64,000 bases of DNA from Margaritispora aquatica (Eukaryota > Ascomycota > Leotiomycetes > Helotiales > Discinellaceae): the NCBI GenBank assembly GCA_007644065.1, contig VJWN01000015.1, positions 170,658 through 234,657 of the forward strand, written 5' to 3'. Position 1 is the first letter of the stretch. The number at the start of each line of letters is the position of its first letter. The position numbers and the translations under genes were made by a program. The notes beneath the pieces are model-generated. The model had not been told where the DNA came from. It saw only the letters and a list, made by a program, of their open reading frames with translations, and did not search any database. Below are positions 35,470-45,067 of this stretch, piece by piece.

Positions 35470-36664
35470 TCAAACAACTGTCTCGCTCTCCTCTCCAGTA
35501 GCGATTATAGGGACATTCAACCCTCGCTCCGGACTCTGTAGTACAAGCTGCTCGTGTCGCCTCGCTTTCAGGAAATCGCTCACAGACCGGATGAGGATGA
35601 ACCACCCGACAATCATGAGGATATACGCCAACCAGTCACTACCCGCAACATCACCCCATCCCCCGCTGGAGTTGTCCATGCCTCCTGCGGCGGCGGCGGC
35701 ATTCACGGCATTGGGATCGAAATCATGCGCATTAGGGTCAGGGGGTGTCACATAACCCGGATCCTGGCCATTTCCAGGCGATGTCGAGTCATCAGCTGTA
35801 CCCTTCATGTAGAATCCGTATTGAACCAGCGTTATGCCTAGTCCTGCTCGCGATCCATTTTTGGCAGCGTGTGAAGTGTGAAGAAGATATGTGAGAAGGA
35901 AGCCGACGAGTTGGAATGACATCGAAATCATGCCGTTCCAGATAAAGGAGAACACGGTACCAACGGGCAATCCTTCGATGTAGACCTCATCCGTTCCGCC
36001 CATTCCAGGCGCCAGAATCGTCGTCTCCCAGTAGGGTGGTGCTGCATCTGCAGCGGCTTGTTCATATGTCTTAACATGATACGTCAGCATGCCGCTCGTA
36101 ACCATGGGGAAAAAGCAAAACATCGTAACTCACAGGCGGGTGTTCTTCCACCTTCTCGCCCCTCTCCGGCTTTGCACTCAGGTTTGCAAAGACTCCATCT
36201 GAACCCGATCCTCCTCCATAAACTCTCCCTCCTGTGCTTGGCGTAGGCACAAAGGATGGTATATGGGTGACCCTCCGCTCGATGATCGGAGGCCTGGATG
36301 TCTCGGAAGTGTTCGCAGGCGTATGGATCTGCTCTGTTGATGACGAGCTCGGTGTCCCCCGCATCAACCTCTGTCTGTCGTCTCCATCATTATCCTCATC
36401 GCTATCCGATCCATCTGCATCGAATGTGTCTGCTAGGTTCTGGTCCACCTCGGCATTGTGTCGTGATGTGGGTGAGGAAGCGCGGGACCTGAAGGATGGC
36501 GGAGGGGATTGTGGTATCGTGGGACTTATGGGCGAATCGTCGTCGTTGGCAGACACCTAATTGTATCTATTAGCATATCATGCTCCTCCTCGCAAACTCC
36601 TGATCTGAAGTGGCGAGGTACCAGGCGCCAAGGATAGACATACTCGTTCGTAGCGCTGCGACAT
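35470..36664 (-). CDS. BSD2: metal homeostasis protein Bsd2 (Ndfip-like Rsp5 adaptor)
   Basis: Three exons on the minus strand, 36664-36644, 36556-36134 and 36069-35470, give 347 residues. Bsd2 and its animal relatives Ndfip1/2 are endosomal or Golgi membrane adaptors that recruit the HECT ubiquitin ligase Rsp5/Nedd4 to membrane cargo, such as metal transporters, for sorting to the vacuole. The N-terminus (MSQRYERVSANDDDSP) leads into an acidic, disordered cytosolic region. The ligase-binding PPxY motif is HPPTYEQA. It is assembled across intron 2: the codons for PP end exon 2 and those for TY begin exon 3. Three membrane spans follow: VGTVFSFIWNGMISMSFQLV, FQLVGFLLTYLLHTS to ITLVQYGFYM, and DWLAYILMIVGWFILI. 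The gene is divergent from CBP6. Retention of intron 2 would give a truncated protein ending ERHADVSC with no PPxY and no spans. Confidence 0.92.
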
Positions 36665-37137
36665 GGTGAGGGAAGTGAAGTGAACAAGACAAAGAAAACA
36701 AGAGCGCGGGCAATAACTCGAAGACGAGTCTGCTTTTTTAAATGGTAGAGAACGTGAGGGAGTGAACTGGAAAAGGTGACAAGGAGGAGTGGTAATCAAG
36801 GTCAAGACGAAGACGAAGACGAAAGCAGTCAGTCAGTCGTGGAGTGAGGTGCCGCCTGTGTGTTTGCCGCGAGTGGTGCAGTGTAAAGCCGCGCCGCCTG
36901 AGGTTTCGAGAGAGTGGGCCGTGGCGCAGTTTTTTTTTGGGGGGGGGGGTGCAAGGGGGTGAATGAATGAATGAATGAATGAATGATCCGTGCGTTTTTT
37001 GCTTGGTGCAATGCAGCAATACATTACATACACTAAGGTACACTACAGTACTACATTTGATATCGTCAGTATTTTATGGACATAACGACATTCCAACATT
37101 CCACCCACGTCTCTGAACCATCGCCATTCGATTCACA
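36665..37137. promoter_or_regulatory. divergent promoter, BSD2 / CBP6
   Basis: 473 bp between outward-reading starts. A run of T then G (36930-36948) and a GAAT repeat (36960-36987) lie in it. No named element is called. Confidence 0.55.
36960..36987. repeat. GAAT tetranucleotide repeat
   Basis: About seven perfect GAAT units within the BSD2/CBP6 divergent promoter. Confidence 0.9.
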
Positions 37138-37866
37138 ATGTCCAAATCAGTGCGTTCCCAAAATCCCAATCCCCAATCCCAATTCTACATTACCATACAT
37201 AGCTAGCATACATAGCTAGCATACATAGCTAGCATAGCATATACCTACCTACCTACCGACCTACCTACAAACGCAACCACCCAGCTAACCCCCCCTCTCC
37301 CTCCCACCAGATCGCATACAAGCAATACATGCGCGCACTCTCGCGCTGGCCCCAAGACACCCTACGGCCCGAATGTCAATTCCAAGACGTGCTGCGACGA
37401 CGAGTTGAGAAACGCTTCAATCCTTCCACTGTGTCTGCGTCTGCGAATCCGAAAGACAAATCAAGCACGGCGACAACGACGACGACAACAGCGCAGACCA
37501 TCGTAGCGACGAGTCCGCCGATTGATGAGAAGTTCGAGCTGGAGCAGGTGAATGCGATTTATTCGCTGCTGGGGAATCGGTATAGCAAGAAGGTATGTGT
37601 GGATGCATACATGTATGCGTGTGTGTGTGTAGTTGGTTGTTAGCTTGGAAGAAGGAGAGGGAGAGAGATATAGAGGGAGAGGTGCTATGTAAAAGGCAAG
37701 GCTAACTAAACGGGTGAAATAGTATCCTCTCACTGGGTCATTGATGACACCAGCGAGCAATCCTACGCATTACACGGATCTGCTCAAGGAATTACAAGAG
37801 GCTCCCGGACGAGGCTTCTTTGCCCGCCTAGCGAACAGGTGGAAGGGAGCGTTACGATTTTCATGA
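37138..37866 (+). CDS. CBP6: cytochrome b mRNA translation / complex III assembly factor (Cbp6, UQCC2 type)
   Basis: Three exons, 37138-37149, 37311-37592 and 37723-37866, give 145 residues. In yeast Cbp6 pairs with Cbp3 at the mitochondrial ribosome exit, promotes cytochrome b synthesis and hands the new protein into complex III assembly. Sequence signs are the N-terminal helix YKQYMRALSRWPQDTLRPE, the FQDVLRRRVEKRF segment, DEKFELEQVNAIYSLLGNRYSKKYPL in the middle, and the PASNPTHYTDLLKELQEAP block with a C-terminal basic helix. These follow the order seen in yeast Cbp6. A Thr-rich linker (TTTTTTA) separates the two helical parts. The first exon codes for four residues only, and its 161 bp intron contains a 13-bp tandem repeat. 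Confidence 0.88.
37194..37236. repeat. 13-bp tandem repeat in CBP6 intron 1
   Basis: Three perfect copies of CATACATAGCTAG plus a partial fourth lie in the first intron of CBP6. Confidence 0.9.
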
Positions 37867-38083
37867 GAATGGGTGTCCTGTACTCATAATGTATACATAC
37901 ACAACAGGCGTTTTGGAACTGTAAAGTAACCTTGAACTTGAATTTGAATTCTCAACCATCATCTACAATGTCCTTAAAACTCCCAAAACACCTTGCTTCA
38001 TGCCGTGGACATTTGTCTATATGTAACTGTAACACGCCTGGTATTTTTTTTTTTCCTTTCTCGCCCCAAACTCAGACTCAGAC

Positions 38084-39375
38084 TCATACATACTTCTTGT
38101 CCGGATCCAATCTATCCATCAAATCAATGCTCTTCTCATACATGGTAAACACAATGCCACCACTCAGCATCAACCTGACCAATCTCGGCAGCGCACCACT
38201 CCAGAAGGTCAAGAGGCCCTCATTCTTAAAGATGAGCGCCGCGCACGCAAAACTGTTCTTGTATAGACTGCGCGCCTCGATGCTCTGCATGCGCGTCTTG
38301 ACCGTGTCCAGCGGCTGCGTGGCATACACCGTGATCAGGCCCGCAATGCCACCAATGCCGAACGTCGACAGCGTGCCCAGCTTCTCGCCGGGCGCCGTGT
38401 ACGACTGCGCCAGCTGGCGGAGGAAGGTGTAGGAGCCGAATCGCACAGCGCTGTTGGCTGCTTGTCGGGCGGTCGTGGGGACGAAGCCTTGGAAGAATCC
38501 GCGGAGACCACGCTCGCGGGCAATGATGGGCACAGCATGCAAGAAGCCCTTCATTCTTGGATTAGGGCTCTTGCGATCATCGATCCTAGTGTATCTCATT
38601 AGCACCTTCCTCTCACGCTGTTGAAAACTGTAATGTAATGTGCAACCAACTCACAACGTAGTCTTGATACTCTCAAACGGCGTCACAGCCAACAACGACT
38701 CCGTCACACCCGCCCCAAACCCCGCAATCACCGTCCTAGGCCCCGAGATATTGCCCTCCGCATCCTGCAGCATGGATTTATACTGATCGAACGCGACGAA
38801 TCCTGTGTTCCATTTCCCCCATTAGCACTTCTGCTTCTGCTTCTACTTCTGCATTGCTCGCGTGCCCCATGACATAGCTCGGTAAGGCGACTTACGAATT
38901 CCAGCTTTCAGCGAGTTCCCAATAATCAGCGTCGTGCACCCAGCGTACCAAGCCGAGCCAAAGGGCGGCCATGGCAGCTTCGCGGATTGAGCTAATCTGC
39001 GGTTCAATTGCGTTCGTGTCTTCGCGACTGTGGATTTGTGTCGTTAGCTACCTCTGCACCTTCCTTCCTTCTTTCCACCCACAACCCAACCCAGCCCAAC
39101 CCAGCCCAGCCCAGCCCAGGCCAAGTGTGGCATTGAATGAGCATCTCTGCAGAACAAGATCTTTCGCTTCAATCTGGTAGAGTACGTACATTCGGCAGGA
39201 TATGTGATAGCTACATGTAATCAGTTAGCAGAGAGCTCGAGCTACAATTTACAATTCTTGCAGTTCATGGCGGGGTGAACGTACCAATCTCTACTCCACC
39301 GGCAGTAGACCCAGCGATGATTGAGCGCAGAGCGCTGGGCCTCTCCTTCTTCTTCTCAGCTGGTGCGCTTGCCAT
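38084..39375 (-). CDS. CTP1: mitochondrial tricarboxylate (citrate) carrier
   Basis: Five exons on the minus strand, 39375-39285, 39210-39190, 39027-38896, 38802-38655 and 38585-38084, give 297 residues. It exchanges mitochondrial citrate for malate or other tricarboxylates across the inner membrane and so supplies cytosolic acetyl-CoA. Three mitochondrial-carrier repeats are present, each with its signature: YPAEFAKTRTQ, TPFESIKTTLIDD and QPLDTVKTRMQ. The N-terminus (MASAPAEKKKERPSAL then RSIIAGSTAGGVEI) and the KTTLIDDRKSPNPRMKGF loop are typical of citrate carriers. Exon 2 has only 21 bases. All junctions have canonical splice sites and the frame closes. Confidence 0.95.
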
Positions 39376-39806
39376 TGAGAATATTTATGGGTGGTGGCGA
39401 GCTGTGTTGTACATTGACGATAATTTGACTACTGGGATCAGAGTTTAGCAGTGACGACTTCGGTTGTGGGCCGCTTTTAGCATGACGTTCTAGAACTACC
39501 TTACCTAGGTAACTACAATAGTACACTTAGTGAAGAACATAAACTCGGTGGATCTCTCGAAATTATCTTTTTCTACTCATGACATTTATTTTAATTGCCT
39601 CTCAATGAATGCTCGGTGCTACAACCTCCCTTTCCAGCCGTTCGGGTGGGAATAATTTTATAATACAGCAAAATTCGGTCACAATCGACCCCCAATCCGC
39701 AAATGCAATTGCTCTCTCTTAACGCCCCTAATTTGTACACAAATACGCTGATGGCAGTGATTTCTGCCACAAGCTCGACGCCGATAAAATTTGTTCCCAT
39801 AAAGAC
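39376..39806. other. intergenic region between CTP1 and the HPC2-like gene
   Basis: It carries the CTP1 promoter and the 3' flank of the HPC2-like gene; both genes are on the minus strand. No gene is seen. Confidence 0.55.
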
Positions 39807-41844
39807 CTAATTGTTGAAAACCATTGGTGTAGTCCCCATCTGTGAGGCGCTTGCCAACTGGCTCATGCCACCACCATAATTAGTCGGCATCGATGCCATC
39901 GTACCCATTTTTTCTCGGTCGAGCTTCTCTTGCTCCATGCGTGCCCTGTCGGCTTTGGTGATTCGAGGTTTGCGTGTAGTTGAGCCACCTCGAGATCCAG
40001 GTCCCGTAAGTGGGATGCCATTTCGTAGCTTCTCTGCTGCAGTGATTGCTCCACGAGTCGCTCCAGAAAGACGTCCTCCACGGCTACCTCGTCCTCTGCC
40101 ACGCTTTGGTGGTCCTTCCACTCTGTATGAAATTAGTAAAAGTACTGAGAAGTGTAGATAATATTGCAACGTACCTAGACTCCAAGTGTGGCTTTTCTCC
40201 TTCGGGAACCAGGGGTCCAGAATACACGAAGAAACCATCGTTGGCTGCTACAGCTTGTTCTTCCCACAACATCTCAGTGTCATCGACAAAGCCATCATCC
40301 TTGTCGTATTCATCCTCCTTCATCTTCCGCTTGCGAGGAGCAGCCTTCGCACCACCCTCGGTTCCAGTGCGACCATCGCTCATTCCACCCATCTCAACAT
40401 TGCTTCCCTCCTCTGCATCTGAGTCGAGCGACATTTCATCACCACTTTCCTTGCTCGCACCGTTCCTCTCCAGAGCAGCCCCTGCCGCAGCGACACGTGC
40501 AAGCCGGTCACGTTGAGCAGCAAGACGAGGATGGAGAGCGTCCCAGCCATATCGCTCCTCAGCCATGCGACTGAAGTTAACGTATTTGTTGCCTTCTCCG
40601 TTCATAGGGACTGACAAAATGATAGTAGGTGCTCGAAATTCAGTTCCATCGGTTCCTCCCATGATACCAGATCCTGGAAGTGGTGGAGGAGCTGGGAAAA
40701 TCTCCTTACCATTAGAGTTGGCGCTGTCCTTCGGTTTGGGCGGTTTAGGCGAGGCTGCTGCAGACGAGCTTGCTGTTACGCTGGTTGCCTTTTTTGTGGC
40801 AGCATTTGCGCCAGAGGGGGGCAAACTTTCCACGTGCTTCATTGTTGCTGGGGCTGCTGGAGCTGCTGCAGGTGGATTCTGCGTATTTGATGATTCAGGG
40901 ATATCTGAAGGCACAGGTCGATTCGCAGATGGAGAAGGTGGAACGGAGCTGCTGATTTCTTCGCGATGTAATCGTGCTTGTTGTTGTTGATTAAAAAAAG
41001 ATTGAGTTGCAACCGAGGGAGAAGTTAAAGCCTGATTTGGAGGATCAACCAAGCTTGAAATTGAAGGTGATGCGCTAGCGCGATGATTAAGTGAATTCGA
41101 GTTGATGGGAGAACCTTGGCAGTGATTGTTGTAAGAAATGTGATTCACGACGGTTTCGCGCACTGGATCAAAATTGGAACGAATTGGGTCATAATTTTGG
41201 CCACTAGTTCTGACTGGTTGTGGCATAGGTTGTGGTTGTGATGGTGGTTTTGACTGTGATGGTGGAGGTGGTGGTGGTGGTGGTCCCGAACTGAAAAATG
41301 ATTTAATTGAATGATCTCTCTGAATAACTTCATCATTGCCTTTTTGGGAAGCGAGAGTGGTGGTGCTGGTAGGTGGTGCTGGTGGTGGTGGGATGAGGTA
41401 AGCAGAAGTCGATTCGATCATATTCCGGAGTGGCGCTTGTCCCATGTTGGAATTAGCGTCTGAGAGGTTTGCATTCGCAACATTTGCCAGACTTGAAGAA
41501 TCCTTTGACTTTCGGGGTTTCCTCTGTGGTGCATTAGGATCTTTTGGTTTCCTAGGTCGTCTTTGTTTGGGTGCATCGGTGTTGGTTGCTGAAGAGTCGG
41601 CGGCTGGATTATTCTTGGGCTTTCGACCGGGCTTCTTGCGGGGAGGCTTCTCGACCGTTGTGGTAGTCGCCATCGGTGGGTTGACAGTAATACTCATATG
41701 TGATGAGTTCAATTGCGCAGAAGGCGAACTGGGCTCAGGACTGCTCCTCGGAGGAGACGAGAGGCCAGAGGCTGAAGAACCCGTTGGTGAAACTCCTCGT
41801 TCTCGAGATGCATCCTGACCACGGTAGACATCCAACGATGACAT
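39807..41844 (-). CDS. HPC2: HIR histone-chaperone complex subunit, Hpc2/ubinuclein type
   Basis: Two exons on the minus strand, 41844-40175 and 40122-39807, give 661 residues. The HIR/HIRA complex deposits H3-H4 independently of replication and represses histone genes; Hpc2/ubinuclein is its subunit that contacts histones through the Hpc2-related domain. That domain is visible at about residues 513-556, with DKDDGFVDDTEMLWEEQA and NDGFFVYSGPLVPEGEKP. The N-terminal half is disordered, with AT-hook-like basic clusters (KPPRKKPGRKPKN, QRRPRKPKDPNAPQRKPRK) and a proline run near residue 190. A central APTIILSVPMNGEGNKYVNFSRMAEERYGWDALHPRLA segment may be a second conserved block. The C-terminus is Arg/Gly-rich (GRGRGSRGGR). 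The start is the first ATG of the long frame. Confidence 0.88.
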
Positions 41845-43747
41845 GATGGTAAGGAAGGGGACGAATTCAATGCAAGGTACACACAGTCAAACGGCTTTCT
41901 GGCAACCGTGAATGCGATTCCGCTGCAAGTATTCAAAGTGATGTGGTTTTCGATATGTTGGGTTGGGTTGGCTGAAACGTGACAACAAAGCGTGGAGGCG
42001 AGTTTTGGTGATGATCTGTGAATAGCTTCACAATCCGATCCGACGACACGAAATTTGCAAAGTAGCTTTTTCAAGACAAGTCTAGCTTGCTTACGCGAGC
42101 TCAAGGTGGAGGTTTTGTAGAGGCCAATTGTCGGAATCGAATGAGCCTCTATTCAAGATGTAGTTGATGAAATTGCATCTGATATTGATGGAAATATCAA
42201 AATCGGAGGGGATTTTAGTTTGTTGAATTTGGGTGGGAAAATGGGTTGGTAGTGAGTGGTAGGAGTTTAGGTTGAGGGAAGAATAAAAGAAGCGTGTTGC
42301 AAACTAACTGGGGAAATGCACGAAAGGGAAAACGAAGTGGAAGTGCTAGCGACAGACAGACAACAGACGGACGACACATGGACACATGGACCATGGACCA
42401 TGGACCATGGGGAAAATGGAAAATGGAAAAGGGAAAAGGGAAAAGGGAAAAGGGAAAAAGGGAAAATAATATGAGAGATGACGCCGAATGAATGAATTGA
42501 ACCAGCCAGCGAGCGAGCGAGCGAGCAAGCAGTAGAGTAGAGAATAAGGTAGCAGCAGCTTGAAAGGGACGGGGACGGGGACGTGGACGTGGACATGGAT
42601 TGGGGGAATTGAAAAGAATAACTTACCTTACCTGACTGACTGACTGACTGACCTACCAAGAGCTACCTCCCAAGAGCTACCCGACCTACCTTACCTAGGG
42701 AAGAAAGGAAGACAACAGAGAGAAGGGCAGAAGGGCAGAAAGGCAGAAAGGCAGAAAGACAGAAAGACAGGAATAGGGATAGGCACATGGCTGCGGTACG
42801 ACAAAACCTCACCCTCAATTCTTGATCCTAATAATAATAACAATAATAATGGGCAGGGCAGGGCATTCCATTTCTAGTGGTTGATTTTGGTCGGGGGTAC
42901 CACCAAATCTAATGTATGATTATATTATTACTGTATTATTATTATTATCGTCCAGAGGCCGGACACGGATGAAGGAACCGAATCTGGATGGTCACTGGTT
43001 CACTGGTTCACTGGTCCACTGGTCAGCCACTTGGAACACCCTTCCCAAAGGTAACTCGTGCGCGGGTAGAACAAGGTATTCAAGAGGGAAAAAGGAAAAA
43101 AAGGGGGGAATTCGTTGGTTGGTGAGGTAGATGACTTGGGTGACTTGGGTGACTTTTGGTGAGTGCCGGATAGAACTATGAATACGGAGGTACGTGAGGA
43201 TGAATGTGATGCGACCAATAAGAAGGATCAGAAGTGCATACATGAGGAGAACATGCTTCACTTGGCGGGCTTAGACCAGGGTCAATGATCGACTCGCCTC
43301 ATGCCTCATGCCTCATGCCTCGTGCCTTGGGAGAAAATAAGATCATCTAAACATCTCACTCAGCCTGATATACAGTAGATGTTATGCATATGAAGATAGA
43401 TAGATAGGTATACTTTGCATATCGTTAACAAATCGACACCAGATCCAGAATAAAGCACAACAGACAGATCTAAAAGATTACCGAATGCAATATCTTTCAT
43501 AATCATAAAAATAAAATCAAAATAAAAACTTTAACGAAATCAAAACAAAACAAAGCATTCGGGCACTTGGTCGAATGGAATCTTGACGGACGTTGTCTCA
43601 AATCGCTTCCATGCAAGGCTGACGTGAATCAGACACCAATTCTCAATAAGGCTAGCGTGGTGGACCAGGCTCCGGACTAGTGCCAAAACCTTAATTCTTC
43701 CATGTTGGCTCGGAAAATAAATTCTACATTCGAACCTACCTTACAAC
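41845..43747. other. 1.9 kb divergent intergenic region
   Basis: It lies between the HPC2-like and RPAP1-like starts. It contains a purine-rich tandem tract (42411-42467), a GCGA repeat near 42511, CTGA repeats near 42633, AGGCAGAAAGGC-type repeats near 42725 and TAATAA repeats near 42829. No gene is supported. Confidence 0.55.
42411..42467. repeat. purine tract of GGAAAA/GGGAAAA units
   Basis: The strand is almost pure purine for 57 bases, made of GGAAAAT then GGGAAAA units in tandem. Confidence 0.9.
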
Positions 43748-45067
43748 ATGGAAAATCTGCGAGGAGAACGTTTTACCATCGACCTATCTGACGATGAGGA
43801 CAACGAGAAAGGTTCATCTTCGAGATTCCCAGGAAATGTCGTTCCTTCAAAAGGTTCGGCCTTTATTGGTGATATCATCGAAAGAACGCCTGCCCCACCA
43901 TCGGCTCCAAAGATGAAAACAACTCCAACAGGATTTCCAGAGCATAAGAAGCGTACTCGGATCTCTGCTTTCAAACAGCAGAGATCGGGAGCGGTCACAT
44001 CCAGTTCACCTGCTCAACCAGGAGCGTTACCTCCATCGGTGCAACAGCTAGCAACGGACACCACAACCTTCTCTCAGAAGAAATCTAATCCCGAAGACGA
44101 CGAACGTCGGCGCATCGATGAGGAGAATAATCAGAGACTTGCTGCCATGTCAGCTGAGGAAATTGAAGAAGAGAGGCAGGAATTGCTGGCTTCGTTGGAT
44201 CCTTCGCTCATAGAGCGGCTACTCAAGCGGGCAAATTTGGACGACGGCCGTGGCGATACGGGTCTCTACCCCAAGAACGATCCAGAGACAAGCACAGTAG
44301 TACACACCGAGGAAGCTGAAGCTGTGCCAGCTCCACCGGTTGTTGGAAAGCGTATACTTGCCTCGAAAACGGTCACATGGGAAGATGATGAGCCAGCAGA
44401 GCCCATAGGACTTCAGCCAGCCTCGAAACCAACCGCAGATCCATTGCCAGAAATGGTGCAGGACTCTATACATTTTCCAGCGCCTCCTTCGGCTCCAGAC
44501 CTCGACCCAGCTGATCCTTCGTTTCTGGAGAATCTCCATTCAAAATATTTTCCCGACCTACCCGCAGATCCATCGAAGCTTGCCTGGATGGCTCCACTTC
44601 CTACACATGGATCAGTCGCAGACCAAGAGTCGCCATACTATCCCGCCCACGAAGCACTTCCAGCATCAGCTCTGCGGTTTGATTTCCGAGGTGGCATTCT
44701 ACCACCCAGGATATCCAGAGCCATGCCTAGCACGAAAGGCTTGCATCATCACGGCGAGGCTCCGGAAGCTGCAGGATACACAGTGCCCGAGTTGGCGAGA
44801 TTAGCACGCTCTAGTTTCCCAGCACAGCGATGCATAGCTTTCCAGACGTTAGGCAGGCTTCTATACAGGTTGGGGAGAGGGGAGTGGGGTGATGAAGACC
44901 ATGAGATAACGAAGGGATTGTGGAGGTGTGTGGAAGAGGGCAAGGTGATCCAGACTTTGCAAGAAGCTGCTGCTGCGCCGGGAGGGCACCAAAGCAGTAA
45001 GGTAAATGCTGTGGAAGCTGTTTGGCTTTGGCAGAAGGGCGGTGGCAAGGTCTGGAAGGCTTCGTAG
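43748..45067 (+). CDS. RPAP1: RNA polymerase II-associated protein 1 (RPAP1 / Rba50 type)
   Basis: A single exon of 439 residues. RPAP1 and yeast Rba50 help assemble RNA polymerase II and bring it into the nucleus. The N-terminal domain includes DEENNQRLAAMSAEEIEEERQELLASLDPSLIERLLKRA, the RPAP1_N signature. The central part is Pro-rich and acidic. The C-terminal domain begins around RFDFRGGILPPR and contains YTVPELARLARSSFPAQRCIAFQTLGRLLYRLGRGEWG, the RPAP1_C signature. The protein has the short fungal form; animal relatives carry a long extra C-terminus. The start is the first ATG in the context TACAACATGG. Confidence 0.93.
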   Translation: MENLRGERFTIDLSDDEDNEKGSSSRFPGNVVPSKGSAFIGDIIERTPAPPSAPKMKTTPTGFPEHKKRTRISAFKQQRSGAVTSSSPAQPGALPPSVQQLATDTTTFSQKKSNPEDDERRRIDEENNQRLAAMSAEEIEEERQELLASLDPSLIERLLKRANLDDGRGDTGLYPKNDPETSTVVHTEEAEAVPAPPVVGKRILASKTVTWEDDEPAEPIGLQPASKPTADPLPEMVQDSIHFPAPPSAPDLDPADPSFLENLHSKYFPDLPADPSKLAWMAPLPTHGSVADQESPYYPAHEALPASALRFDFRGGILPPRISRAMPSTKGLHHHGEAPEAAGYTVPELARLARSSFPAQRCIAFQTLGRLLYRLGRGEWGDEDHEITKGLWRCVEEGKVIQTLQEAAAAPGGHQSSKVNAVEAVWLWQKGGGKVWKAS

